A stretch of DNA of 64,000 nt from Limanda limanda (lineage: Eukaryota; Chordata; Actinopteri; Pleuronectiformes; Pleuronectidae). Positions 10,506 through 24,500 of the stretch are shown piece after piece. Position 1 is the first letter of the stretch. Every line of letters starts with the position of its first letter. A program made the translations under genes and the position numbers. The notes beneath the pieces were generated by a model. The model was not told the DNA's origin. It ran no database searches and saw nothing but the letters and a program-made list of their open reading frames with translations. Location: assembly GCF_963576545.1 (NCBI RefSeq), contig NW_026870532.1, forward strand, positions 744,001-808,000, given 5' to 3'.

Positions 10506-13500
10506 TCTCTCCGACCTTCACAAAAAAAGTTATTCAAGAATATCTCTTTCTCCTATGTGCTTTCATCCCTAACCCTAACCCTAACCCTTCCGAAAGTCGG
10601 AGAAGCTCAAGGATGGTACCGATCGATGCGCGCTACCCCATTTAGTGGGGGTAGAGCCTACTTGCAAGTCTCTCCGACCTTCACAAAAAAAGTTATTCAA
10701 GAATATCTCCTCAGATTTGGGGGAATTTCGTCGGTCGACCTCTTCCGAAGGTCGTACAAGCTCGGGGATGGTACCAATCGATCCGCAGGACCCAAATTAG
10801 TCCAGATGCAACCACTTTCCAAGTCTCTCCGACCTTCACAAAAAAAGTTATTCAAGAATATCTCTTTCTCCTATGTGCTTTCATCCCTAACCCTAACCCT
10901 AACCCTTCCGAAAGTCGGAGAAGCTCAAGGATGGTACCGATCGATGCGCGCTACCCCATTTAGTGGGGGTAGAGCCTACTTGCAAGTCTCTCCGACCTTC
11001 ACAAAAAAAGTTATTCAAGAATATCTCCTCAGATTTGGGGGAATTTCGTCGGTCGACCTCTTCCGAAGGTCGTACAAGCTCGGGGATGGTACCAATCGAT
11101 CCGCAGGACCCAAATTAGTCCAGATGCAACCACTTTCCAAGTCTCTCCGACCTTCACAAAAAAAGTTATTCAAGAATATCTCTTTCTCCTATGTGCTTTC
11201 ATCCCTAACCCTAACCCTAACCCTTCCGAAAGTCGGAGAAGCTCAAAGATGGTACCGATCGATGCGCGCTACCCCATTTAGTGGGGGTAGAGCCTACTTG
11301 CAAGTCTCTCCGACCTTCACAAAAAAAGTTATTCAAGAATATCTCTTTCTCCTATGTGCTTTCATCCCTAACCCTAACCCTAACCCTTCCGAAAGTCGGA
11401 GAAGCTCAAGGATGGTACCGATCGATGCGCGCTACCCCATTTAGTGGGGGTAGAGCCTACTTGCAAGTCTCTCCGACCTTCACAAAAAAAGTTATTCAAG
11501 AATATCTCCTCAGATTTGGGGGAATTTCGTCGGTCGACCTCTTCCGAAGGTCGTACAAGCTCGGGGATGGTACCAATCGATCCGCAGGACCCAAATTAGT
11601 CCAGATGCAACCACTTTCCAAGTCTCTCCGACCTTCACAAAAAAAGTTATTCAAGAATATCTCTTTCTCCTATGTGCTTTCATCCCTAACCCTAACCCTA
11701 ACCCTTCCGAAAGTCGGAGAAGCTCAAGAATGGTACCGATGGATGCGCGCTACCCCATTTAGTGGGGGTAGAGCCTACTTGCAAGTCTCTCCGACCTTCA
11801 CAAAAAAAGTTATTCAAGAATATCTCCTCAGATTTGGGGGAATTTCGTCGGTCGACCTCTTCCAAAGGTCGTACAAGCTCGGGGATGGTACCAATCGATC
11901 CGCAGGACCCAAATTAGTCCAGATGCAACCACTTTCCAAGTCTCTCCGACCTTCACAAAAAAAGTTATTCAAGAATATCTCTTTCTCCTATGTGCTTTCA
12001 TCCCTAACCCTAACCCTAACCCTTCCGAAAGTCGGAGAAGCTCAAGGATGGTACCGATCGATGCGCGCTACCCCATTTAGTGGGGGTAGAGCCTACTTGC
12101 AAGTCTCTCCGACCTTCACAAAAAAAGTTATTCAAGAATATCTCCTCAGATTTGGGGGAATTTCGTCGGTCGACCTCTGCCGAAGGTCGTACAAGCTCGG
12201 GGATGGTACCAATCGATCCGCAGGACCCAAATTAGTCCAGATGCAACCACTTTCCAAGTCTCTCCGACCTTCACAAAAAAAGTTATTCAAGAATATCTCT
12301 TTCTCCTATGTGCTTTCATCCCTAACCCTAACCCTAACCCTTCCGAAAGTCGGAGAAGCTCAAGGATGGTACCGATCGATGCGCGCTACCCCATTTAGTG
12401 GGGGTAGAGCCTACTTGCAAGTCTCTCCGACCTTCACAAAAAAAGTTATTCAAGAATATCTCTTTCTCCTATGTGCTTTCATCCCTAACCCTAACCCTAA
12501 CCCTTCCAAAAGTCGGAGAAGCTCAAGGATGGTACCGATCGATGCGCGCTACCCCATTTAGTGGGGGTAGAGCCTACTTGCAAGTCTCTCCGACCTTCAC
12601 AAAAAAAGTTATTCAAGAATATCTCTTTCTCCTATGTGCTTTCATCCCTAACCCTAACCCTAACCCTTCCGAAAGTCGGAGAAGCTCAAGGATGGTACCG
12701 ATCGATGCGCGCTACCCCATTTAGTGGGGGTAGAGCCTACTTGCAAGTCTCTCCGACCTTCACAAAAAAAGTTATTCAAGAATATCTCCTCAGATTTGGG
12801 GGAATTTCGTCGTTCGACCTCTTCCGAAGGTCGTACAAGCTCGGGGATGGTACCAATCGATCCGCAGGACCCAAATTAGTCCAGATGCAGCCACTTTCCA
12901 AGTCTCTCCGACCTTCACAAAAAAAGTTATTCAAGAATATCTCTTTCTCCTATGTGCTTTCATCCCTAACCCTAACCCTAACCCTTCCGAAAGTCGGAGA
13001 AGCTCAAGGATGGTACCGATCGATGCGCGCTACCCCATTTAGTGGGGGTAGAGCCTACTTGCAAGTCTCTCCGACCTTCACAAAAAAAGTTATTCAAGAA
13101 TATCTCTTTCTCCTATGTGCTTTCATCCCTAACCCTAACCCTAACCCTTCCGAAAGTCGGAGAAGCTCAAGGATAGTACCGATCGATGCGCGCTACCCCA
13201 TTTAGTGGGGGTAGAGCCTACTTGCAAGTCTCTCCGACCTTCACAAAAAACGTTATTCAAGAATATCTCTTTCTCCTATGTGCTTTCATCCCTAACCCTA
13301 ACCCTAACCCTTCCGAAAGTCGGAGAAGCTCAAGGATGGTACCGATCGATGCGCGCTACCCCATTTAGTGGGGGTAGAGCCTACTTGCAAGTCTCTCCGA
13401 CCTTCACAAAAAAAGTTATTCAAGAATATCTCCTCAGATTTGGGGGAATTTCGTCGTTCGACCTCTTCCGAAGGTCGTACAAGCTCGGGGATGGTACCAA

Positions 13501-14989
13501 TCGATCCGCAGGACCCAAATTAGTCCAGATGCAGCCACTTTCCAAGTCTCTCCGACCTTCACAAAAAAAGTTATTCAAGAATATCTCTTTCTCCTATGTG
13601 CTTTCATCCCTAACCCTAACCCTAACCCTTCCGAAAGTCGGAGAAGCTCAAGGATGGTACCGATCGATGCGCGCTACCCCATTTAGTGGGGGTAGAGCCT
13701 ACTTGCAAGTCTCTCCGACCTTCACAAAAAAAGTTATTCAAGAATATCTCTTTCTCCTATGTGCTTTCATCCCTAACCCTAACCCTAACCCTTCCGAAAG
13801 TCGGAGAAGCTCAAGGATGGTACCGATCGATGCGCGCTACCCCATTTAGTGGGGGTAGAGCCTACTTGCAAGTCTCTCCGACCTTCACAAAAAACGTTAT
13901 TCAAGAATATCTCTTTCTCCTATGTGCTTTCATCCCTAACCCTAACCCTAACCCTTCCGAAAGTCGGAGAAGCTCAAGGATGGTACCGATCGATGCGCGC
14001 TACCCCATTTAGTGGGGGTAGAGCCTACTTGCAAGTCTCTCCGACCTTCACAAAAAAAGTTATTCAAGAATATCTCCTCAGATTTGGGGGAATTTCGTCG
14101 GTCGACCTCTTCCGAAGGTCGTACAAGCTCGGGGATGGTACCAATCGATCCGCAGGACCCAAATTAGTCCAGATGCAACCACTTTCCAAGTCTCTCCGAC
14201 CTTCACAAAAAAAGTTATTCAAGAATATCTCTTTCTCCTATGTGCTTTCATCCCTAACCCTAACCCTAACCCTTCCGAAAGTCGGAGAAGCTCAAGGATG
14301 GTACCGATCGATGCGCGCTACCCCATTTAGTGGGGGTAGAGCCTACTTGCAAGTCTCTCCGACCTTCACAAAAAAAGTTATTCAAGAATATCTCCTCAGA
14401 TTTGGGGGAATTTCGTCGGTCGACCTCTTCCGAAGGTCGTACAAGCTCGGGGATGGTACCAATCGATCCGCAGGACCCAAATTAGTCCAGATGCAACCAC
14501 TTTCCAAGTCTCTCCGACCTTCACAAAAAAAGTTATTCAAGAATATCTCTTTCTCCTATGTGCTTTCATCCCTAACCCTAACCCTAACCCTTCCGAAAGT
14601 CGGAGAAGCTCAAGAATGGTACCGATGGATGCGCGCTACCCCATTTAGTGGGGGTAGAGCCTACTTGCAAGTCTCTCCGACCTTCACAAAAAAAGTTATT
14701 CAAGAATATCTCCTCAGATTTGGGGGAATTTCGTCGGTCGACCTCTTCCGAAGGTCGTACAAGCTCGGGGATGGTACCAATCGATCCGCAGGACCCAAAT
14801 TAGTCCAGATGCAACCACTTTCCAAGTCTCTCCGACCGTCACAAAAAAAGTTATTCAAGAATATCTCTTTCTCCTATGTGCTTTCATCCCTAACCCTAAC
14901 CCTAACCCTTCCGAAAGTCGGAGAAGCTCAAGGATGGTACCTATCGATGCGCGCTACCCCATTTAGTGGGGGTAACGCCTACTTGCAAG
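10506..14989 (+). repeat. 4484-bp higher-order repeat, copy 2
   Basis: The same run order, 2,3,0,1,0,1,0,3. Markers lie at 11247, 11864, 12179, 12813, 13175 and 14975-14976, each 4484 bp after its partner in copy 1. Confidence 0.93.
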
Positions 14990-17900
14990 TCTCTCCGACC
15001 TTCACAAAAAAAGTTATTCAAGAATATCTCTTTCTCCTATGTGCTTTCATCCCTAACCCTAACCCTAACCCTTCCGAAAGTCGGAGAAGCTCAAGGATGG
15101 TACCGATCGATGCGCGCTACCCCATTTAGTGGGGGTAGAGCCTACTTGCAAGTCTCTCCGACCTTCACAAAAAAAGTTATTCAAGAATATCTCCTCAGAT
15201 TTGGGGGAATTTCGTCGGTCGACCTCTTCCGAAGGTCGTACAAGCTCGGGGATGGTACCAATCGATCCGCAGGACCCAAATTAGTCCAGATGCAACCACT
15301 TTCCAAGTCTCTCCGACCTTCACAAAAAAAGTTATTCAAGAATATCTCTTTCTCCTATGTGCTTTCATCCCTAACCCTAACCCTAACCCTTCCGAAAGTC
15401 GGAGAAGCTCAAGGATGGTACCGATCGATGCGCGCTACCCCATTTAGTGGGGGTAGAGCCTACTTGCAAGTCTCTCCGACCTTCACAAAAAAAGTTATTC
15501 AAGAATATCTCCTCAGATTTGGGGGAATTTCGTCGGTCGACCTCTTCCGAAGGTCGTACAAGCTCGGGGATGGTACCAATCGATCCGCAGGACCCAAATT
15601 AGTCCAGATGCAACCACTTTCCAAGTCTCTCCGACCTTCACAAAAAAAGTTATTCAAGAATATCTCTTTCTCCTATGTGCTTTCATCCCTAACCCTAACC
15701 CTAACCCTTCCGAAAGTCGGAGAAGCTCAAAGATGGTACCGATCGATGCGCGCTACCCCATTTAGTGGGGGTAGAGCCTACTTGCAAGTCTCTCCGACCT
15801 TCACAAAAAAAGTTATTCAAGAATATCTCTTTCTCCTATGTGCTTTCATCCCTAACCCTAACCCTAACCCTTCCGAAAGTCGGAGAAGCTCAAGGATGGT
15901 ACCGATCGATGCGCGCTACCCCATTTAGTGGGGGTAGAGCCTACTTGCAAGTCTCTCCGACCTTCACAAAAAAAGTTATTCAAGAATATCTCCTCAGATT
16001 TGGGGGAATTTCGTCGGTCGACCTCTTCCGAAGGTCGTACAAGCTCGGGGATGGTACCAATCGATCCGCAGGACCCAAATTAGTCCAGATGCAACCACTT
16101 TCCAAGTCTCTCCGACCTTCACAAAAAAAGTTATTCAAGAATATCTCTTTCTCCTATGTGCTTTCATCCCTAACCCTAACCCTAACCCTTCCGAAAGTCG
16201 GAGAAGCTCAAGAATGGTACCGATGGATGCGCGCTACCCCATTTAGTGGGGGTAGAGCCTACTTGCAAGTCTCTCCGACCTTCACAAAAAAAGTTATTCA
16301 AGAATATCTCCTCAGATTTGGGGGAATTTCGTCGGTCGACCTCTTCCAAAGGTCGTACAAGCTCGGGGATGGTACCAATCGATCCGCAGGACCCAAATTA
16401 GTCCAGATGCAACCACTTTCCAAGTCTCTCCGACCTTCACAAAAAAAGTTATTCAAGAATATCTCTTTCTCCTATGTGCTTTCATCCCTAACCCTAACCC
16501 TAACCCTTCCGAAAGTCGGAGAAGCTCAAGGATGGTACCGATCGATGCGCGCTACCCCATTTAGTGGGGGTAGAGCCTACTTGCAAGTCTCTCCGACCTT
16601 CACAAAAAAAGTTATTCAAGAATATCTCCTCAGATTTGGGGGAATTTCGTCGGTCGACCTCTGCCGAAGGTCGTACAAGCTCGGGGATGGTACCAATCGA
16701 TCCGCAGGACCCAAATTAGTCCAGATGCAACCACTTTCCAAGTCTCTCCGACCTTCACAAAAAAAGTTATTCAAGAATATCTCTTTCTCCTATGTGCTTT
16801 CATCCCTAACCCTAACCCTAACCCTTCCGAAAGTCGGAGAAGCTCAAGGATGGTACCGATCGATGCGCGCTACCCCATTTAGTGGGGGTAGAGCCTACTT
16901 GCAAGTCTCTCCGACCTTCACAAAAAAAGTTATTCAAGAATATCTCTTTCTCCTATGTGCTTTCATCCCTAACCCTAACCCTAACCCTTCCAAAAGTCGG
17001 AGAAGCTCAAGGATGGTACCGATCGATGCGCGCTACCCCATTTAGTGGGGGTAGAGCCTACTTGCAAGTCTCTCCGACCTTCACAAAAAAAGTTATTCAA
17101 GAATATCTCTTTCTCCTATGTGCTTTCATCCCTAACCCTAACCCTAACCCTTCCGAAAGTCGGAGAAGCTCAAGGATGGTACCGATCGATGCGCGCTACC
17201 CCGTTTAGTGGGGGTAGAGCCTACTTGCAAGTCTCTCCGACCTTCACAAAAAAAGTTATTCAAGAATATCTCCTCAGATTTGGGGGAATTTCGTCGTTCG
17301 ACCTCTTCCGAAGGTCGTACAAGCTCGGGGATGGTACCAATCGATCCGCAGGACCCAAATTAGTCCAGATGCAGCCACTTTCCAAGTCTCTCCGACCTTC
17401 ACAAAAAAAGTTATTCAAGAATATCTCTTTCTCCTATGTGCTTTCATCCCTAACCCTAACCCTAACCCTTCCGAAAGTCGGAGAAGCTCAAGGATGGTAC
17501 CGATCGATGCGCGCTACCCCATTTAGTGGGGGTAGAGCCTACTTGCAAGTCTCTCCGACCTTCACAAAAAAAGTTATTCAAGAATATCTCTTTCTCCTAT
17601 GTGCTTTCATCCCTAACCCTAACCCTAACCCTTCCGAAAGTCGGAGAAGCTCAAGGATAGTACCGATCGATGCGCGCTACCCCATTTAGTGGGGGTAGAG
17701 CCTACTTGCAAGTCTCTCCGACCTTCACAAAAAACGTTATTCAAGAATATCTCTTTCTCCTATGTGCTTTCATCCCTAACCCTAACCCTAACCCTTCCGA
17801 AAGTCGGAGAAGCTCAAGGATGGTACCGATCGATGCGCGCTACCCCATTTAGTGGGGGTAGAGCCTACTTGCAAGTCTCTCCGACCTTCACAAAAAAAGT

Positions 17901-18356
17901 TATTCAAGAATATCTCCTCAGATTTGGGGGAATTTCGTCGTTCGACCTCTTCCGAAGGTCGTACAAGCTCGGGGATGGTACCAATCGATCCGCAGGACCC
18001 AAATTAGTCCAGATGCAGCCACTTTCCAAGTCTCTCCGACCTTCACAAAAAAAGTTATTCAAGAATATCTCTTTCTCCTATGTGCTTTCATCCCTAACCC
18101 TAACCCTAACCCTTCCGAAAGTCGGAGAAGCTCAAGGATGGTACCGATCGATGCGCGCTACCCCATTTAGTGGGGGTAGAGCCTACTTGCAAGTCTCTCC
18201 GACCTTCACAAAAAAAGTTATTCAAGAATATCTCTTTCTCCTATGTGCTTTCATCCCTAACCCTAACCCTAACCCTTCCGAAAGTCGGAGAAGCTCAAGG
18301 ATGGTACCGATCGATGCGCGCTACCCCATTTAGTGGGGGTAGAGCCTACTTGCAAG
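14990..18356 (+). repeat. 4484-bp higher-order repeat, copy 3, shortened by 1117 bp
   Basis: Run order 2,3,0,1,0,1,0, then the final n=3 run (1117 bp) is missing, leaving 3367 bp. Markers at 15731, 16348, 16663, 17297 and 17659 keep the 4484-bp register. One substitution is private to this copy: A-to-G at 17203, where copy 2 has A at 12719. The missing block equals whole monomers, as expected from unequal exchange. Confidence 0.9.
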
Positions 18357-19155
18357 TCTCTCCGACCTTCACAAAAAACGTTATTCAAGAATATCTCTTT
18401 CTCCTATGTGCTTTCATCCCTAACCCTAACCCTAACCCTTCCGAAAGTCGGAGAAGCTCAAGGATGGTACCGATCGATGCGCGCTACCCCATTTAGTGGG
18501 GGTAGAGCCTACTTGCAAGTCTCTCCGACCTTCACAAAAAAAGTTATTCAAGAATATCTCCTCAGATTTGGGGGAATTTCGTCGGTCGACCTCTTCCGAA
18601 GGTCGTACAAGCTCGGGGATGGTACCAATCGATCCGCAGGACCCAAATTAGTCCAGATGCAACCACTTTCCAAGTCTCTCCGACCTTCACAAAAAAAGTT
18701 ATTCAAGAATATCTCTTTCTCCTATGTGCTTTCATCCCTAACCCTAACCCTAACCCTTCCGAAAGTCGGAGAAGCTCAAGGATGGTACCGATCGATGCGC
18801 GCTACACCATTTAGTGGGGGTAGAGCCTACTTGCAAGTCTCTCCGACCTTCACAAAAAAAGTTATTCAAGAATATCTCCTCAGATTTGGGGGAATTTCGT
18901 CGGTCGACCTCTTCCGAAGGTCGTACAAGCTCGGGGATGGTACCAATCGATCCGCAGGACCCAAATTAGTCCAGATGCAACCACTTTCCAAGTCTCTCCG
19001 ACCTTCACAAAAAAAGTTATTCAAGAATATCTCTTTCTCCTATGTGCTTTCATCCCTAACCCTAACCCTAACCCTTCCGAAAGTCGGAGAAGCTCAAAGA
19101 TGGTACCGATCGATGCGCGCTACCCCATTTAGTGGGGGTAGAGCCTACTTGCAAG
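18357..19155 (+). repeat. Truncated fourth copy of the 4484-bp repeat
   Basis: This 799-bp run carries the CAAAG marker at 19098, which is 3367 bp after its partner at 15731. It corresponds to the first run of a new copy. The expected n=3 run does not follow; an n=1 run (19156-19636) does, so the higher-order register ends here. A private C-to-A change lies near 18806. Confidence 0.82.
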
Positions 19156-19636
19156 TCTCTCCGACCTTCACAAAAAAAGTTATTCAAGAATATCTCTTTC
19201 TCCTATGTGCTTTCATCCCTAACCCTAACCCTAACCCTTCCGAAAGTCGGAGAAGCTCAAGGATGGTACCGATCGATGCGCGCTACCCCATTTAGTGGGG
19301 GTAGAGCCTACTTGCAAGTCTCTCCGACCTTCACAAAAAAAGTTATTCAAGAATATCTCCTCAGATTTGGGGGAATTTCGTCGGTCGACCTCTTCCGAAG
19401 GTCGTACAAGCTCGGGGATGGTACCAATCGATCTGCAGGACCCAAATTAGTCCAGATGCAGCCACTTTCCAAGTCTCTCCGACCTTCACAAAAAAAGTTA
19501 TTCAAGAATATCTCTTTCTCCTATGTGCTTTCATCCCTAACCCTAACCCTAACCCTTCCGAAAGTCGGAGAAGCTCAAGGATGGTACCGATCGATGCGCG
19601 CTACCCCATTTAGTGGGGGTAGAGCCTACTTGCAAG

Positions 19637-20598
19637 TCTCTCCGACCTTCACAAAAAAAGTTATTCAAGAATATCTCTTTCTCCTATGTGCTTTCATCCC
19701 TAACCCTAACCCTAACCCTTCCGAAAGTCGGAGAAGCTCAAGGATGGTACCGATCGATGCGCGCTACCCCATTTAGTGGGGGTAGAGCCTACTTGCAAGT
19801 CTCTCCGACCTTCACAAAAAACGTTATTCAAGAATATCTCTTTCTCCTATGTGCTTTCATCCCTAACCCTAACCCTAACCCTTCCGAAAGTCGGAGAAGC
19901 TCAAGGATGGTACCGATCGATGCGCGCTACCCCATTTAGTGGGGGTAGAGCCTACTTGCAAGTCTCTCCGACCTTCACAAAAAAAGTTATTCAAGAATAT
20001 CTCCTCAGATTTGGGGGAATTTCGTCGGTCGACCTCTTCCGAAGGTCGTACAAGCTCGGGGATGGTACCAATCGATCCGCAGGACCCAAATTAGTCCAGA
20101 TGCAACCACTTTCCAAGTCTCTCCGACCTTCACAAAAAAAGTTATTCAAGAATATCTCTTTCTCCTATGTGCTTTCATCCCTAACCCTAACCCTAACCCT
20201 TCCGAAAGTCGGAGAAGCTCAAGAATGGTACCGATGGATGCGCGCTACCCCATTTAGTGGGGGTAGAGCCTACTTGCAAGTCTCTCCGACCTTCACAAAA
20301 AAAGTTATTCAAGAATATCTCCTCAGATTTGGGGGAATTTCGTCGGTCGACCTCTTCCGAAGGTCGTACAAGCTCGGGGATGGTACCAATCGATCCGCAG
20401 GACCCAAATTAGTCCAGATGCAACCACTTTCCAAGTCTCTCCGACCGTCACAAAAAAAGTTATTCAAGAATATCTCTTTCTCCTATGTGCTTTCATCCCT
20501 AACCCTAACCCTAACCCTTCCGAAAGTCGGAGAAGCTCAAGGATGGTACCTATCGATGCGCGCTACCCCATTTAGTGGGGGTAGAGCCTACTTGCAAG
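19637..20598 (+). repeat. 962-bp tandem duplication, copy 1
   Basis: One A plus one A(BA)2 run. It carries the haplotype AAGAATGG with ATGGATG (near 20224-20238), then T-to-G at 20448 and CTATCG near 20552. This resembles the end of the 4484-bp repeat but lacks its GTAACG change. Confidence 0.87.
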
Positions 20599-21560
20599 TC
20601 TCTCCGACCTTCACAAAAAAAGTTATTCAAGAATATCTCTTTCTCCTATGTGCTTTCATCCCTAACCCTAACCCTAACCCTTCCGAAAGTCGGAGAAGCT
20701 CAAGGATGGTACCGATCGATGCGCGCTACCCCATTTAGTGGGGGTAGAGCCTACTTGCAAGTCTCTCCGACCTTCACAAAAAACGTTATTCAAGAATATC
20801 TCTTTCTCCTATGTGCTTTCATCCCTAACCCTAACCCTAACCCTTCCGAAAGTCGGAGAAGCTCAAGGATGGTACCGATCGATGCGCGCTACCCCATTTA
20901 GTGGGGGTAGAGCCTACTTGCAAGTCTCTCCGACCTTCACAAAAAAAGTTATTCAAGAATATCTCCTCAGATTTGGGGGAATTTCGTCGGTCGACCTCTT
21001 CCGAAGGTCGTACAAGCTCGGGGATGGTACCAATCGATCCGCAGGACCCAAATTAGTCCAGATGCAACCACTTTCCAAGTCTCTCCGACCTTCACAAAAA
21101 AAGTTATTCAAGAATATCTCTTTCTCCTATGTGCTTTCATCCCTAACCCTAACCCTAACCCTTCCGAAAGTCGGAGAAGCTCAAGAATGGTACCGATGGA
21201 TGCGCGCTACCCCATTTAGTGGGGGTAGAGCCTACTTGCAAGTCTCTCCGACCTTCACAAAAAAAGTTATTCAAGAATATCTCCTCAGATTTGGGGGAAT
21301 TTCGTCGGTCGACCTCTTCCGAAGGTCGTACAAGCTCGGGGATGGTACCAATCGATCCGCAGGACCCAAATTAGTCCAGATGCAACCACTTTCCAAGTCT
21401 CTCCGACCGTCACAAAAAAAGTTATTCAAGAATATCTCTTTCTCCTATGTGCTTTCATCCCTAACCCTAACCCTAACCCTTCCGAAAGTCGGAGAAGCTC
21501 AAGGATGGTACCTATCGATGCGCGCTACCCCATTTAGTGGGGGTAGAGCCTACTTGCAAG
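20599..21560 (+). repeat. 962-bp tandem duplication, copy 2
   Basis: The same composition and the same linked variants as 19637-20598, displaced by 962 bp (T-to-G at 21410, CTATCG near 21514). Confidence 0.87.
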
Positions 21561-24500
21561 TCTCTCCGACCTTCACAAAAAAAGTTATTCAAGAATATCT
21601 CTTTCTCCTATGTGCTTTCATCCCTAACCCTAACCCTAACCCTTCCGAAAGTCGGAGAAGCTCAAGGATGGTACCGATCGATGCGCGCTACCCCATTTAG
21701 TGGGGGTAGAGCCTACTTGCAAGTCTCTCCGACCTTCACAAAAAAAGTTATTCAAGAATATCTCCTCAGATTTGGGGGAATTTCGTCGGTCGACCTCTTC
21801 CGAAGGTCGTACAAGCTCGGGGATGGTACCAATCGATCCGCAGGACCCAAATTAGTCCAGATGCAACCACTTTCCAAGTCTCTCCGACCTTCACAAAAAA
21901 AGTTATTCAAGAATATCTCTTTCTCCTATGTGCTTTCATCCCTAACCCTAACCCTAACCCTTCCGAAAGTCGGAGAAGCTCAAGGATGGTACCGATCGAT
22001 GCGCGCTACCCCATTTAGTGGGGGTAGAGCCTACTTGCAAGTCTCTCCGACCTTCACAAAAAAAGTTATTCAAGAATATCTCCTCAGATTTGGGGGAATT
22101 TCGTCGGTCGACCTCTTCCGAAGGTCGTACAAGCTCGGGGATGGTACCAATCGATCCGCAGGACCCAAATTAGTCCAGATGCAACCACTTTCCAAGTCTC
22201 TCCGACCTTCACAAAAAAAGTTATTCAAGAATATCTCTTTCTCCTATGTGCTTTCATCCCTAACCCTAACCCTAACCCTTCCGAAAGTCGGAGAAGCTCA
22301 AGGATGGTACCGATCGATGCGCGCTACCCCATTTAGTGGGGGTAGAGCCTACTTGCAAGTCTCTCCGACCTTCACAAAAAAAGTTATTCAAGAATATCTC
22401 TTTCTCCTATGTGCTTTCATCCCTAACCCTAACCCTAACCCTTCCAAAAGTCGGAGAAGCTCAAGGATGGTACCGATCGATGCGCGCTACCCCATTTAGT
22501 GGGGGTAGAGCCTACTTGCAAGTCTCTCCGACCTTCACAAAAAAAGTTATTCAAGAATATCTCTTTCTCCTATGTGCTTTCATCCCTAACCCTAACCCTA
22601 ACCCTTCCGAAAGTCGGAGAAGCTCAAGGATGGTACCGATCGATGCGCGCTACCCCATTTAGTGGGGGTAGAGCCTACTTGAAAGTCTCTCCGACCTTCA
22701 CAAAAAAAGTTATTCAAGAATATCTCTTTCTCCTATGTGCTTTCATCCCTAACCCTAACCCTAACCCTTCCGAAAGTCGGAGAAGCTCAAGGATGGTACC
22801 GATCGATGCGCGCAACCCCATTTAGTGGGGGTAGAGCCTACTTGCAAGTCTCTCCGACCTTCACAAAAAAAGTTATTCAAGAATATCTCCTCAGATTTGG
22901 GGGAATTTCGTCGGTCGACCTCTTCCGAAGGTCGTACAAGCTCGCGGATGGTACCAATCGATCCGCAGGACCCAAATTAGTCCAGATGCAACCACTTTCC
23001 AAGTCTCTCCGACCTTCAAAAAAAAAGTTATTCAAGAATATCTCTTTCTCCTATGTGCTTTCATCCCTAACCCTAACCCTAACCCTTCCGAAAGTCGGAG
23101 AAGCTCAAGGATGGTACCGATCGATGCGCGCTACCCCATTTAGTGGGGGTAGAGCCTACTTGCAAGTCTCTCCGACCTTCACAAAAAAAGTTATTCAAGA
23201 ATATCTCTTTCTCCTATGTGCTTTCATCCCTAACCCTAACCCTAACCCTTCCGAAAGTCGGAGAAGCTCAAGGATGATACCGATCGATGCGCGCAACCCC
23301 ATTTAGTGGGGGTAGAGCCTACTTGCAAGTCTCTCCGACCTTCACAAAAAAAGTTATTCAAGAATATCTCTTTCTCCTATGTGCTTTCATCCCTAACCCT
23401 AACCCTAACCCTTCCGAAAGTCGGAGAAGCTCAAGGATGGTACCGATCGATGCGCGCTACCCCATTTAGTGGGGGTAGAGCCTACTTGCAAGTCTCTCCG
23501 ACCTTCACAAAAAAAGTTATTCAAGAATATCTCCTCAGATTTGGGGGAATTTCGTCGGTCGACCTCTTCCGAAGGTCGTACAAGCTCGGGGATGGTACCA
23601 ATCGATCCGCAGGACCCAAATTAGTCCAGATGCAACCACTTTCCAAGTCTCTCCGACCTTCACAAAAAAAGTTATTCAAGAATATCTCTTTCTCCTATGT
23701 GCTTTCATCCCTAACCCTAACCCTAACCCTTCCGAAAGTCGGAGAAGCTCAAGGATGGTACCGATCGATGCGCGCTACCCCATTTAGTGGGGGTAGAGCC
23801 TACTTGCAAGTCTCTCCGACCTTCACAAAAAAAGTTATTCAAGAATATCTCCTCAGATTTGGGGGAATTTCGTCGGTCGACCTCTTCCGAAGGTCGTACA
23901 AGCTCGGGGATGGTACCAATCGATCCGCAGGACCCAAATTAGTCCAGATGCAACCACTTTCCAAGTCTCTCCGACCTTCACAAAAAAAGTTATTCAAGAA
24001 TATCTCTTTCTCCTATGTGCTTTCATCCCTAACCCTAACCCTAACCCTTCCGAAAGTCGGAGAAGCTCAAGGATGGTACCGATCGATGCGCGCTACCCCA
24101 TTTAGTGGGGGTAGAGCCTACTTGCAAGTCTCTCCGACCTTCACAAAAAAAGTTATTCAAGAATATCTCTTTCTCCTATGTGCTTTCATCCCTAACCCTA
24201 ACCCTAACCTTTCCGAAAGTCGGAGAAGCTCAAGGATGGTACCGATCGATGCGCGCTACCCCATTTAGTGGGGGTAGAGCCTACTTGCAAGTCTCTCCGA
24301 CCTTCACAAAAAAAGTTATTCAAGAATATCTCTTTCTCCTATGTGCTTTCATCCCTAACCCTAACCCTAACCCTTCCGAAAGTCGGAGAAGCTCAAGGAT
24401 GGTACCGATCGATGCGCGCTACCCCATTTAGTGGGGGTAGAGCCTACTTGCAAGTCTCTCCGACCTTCACAAAAAAAGTTATTCAAGAATATCTCCTCAG

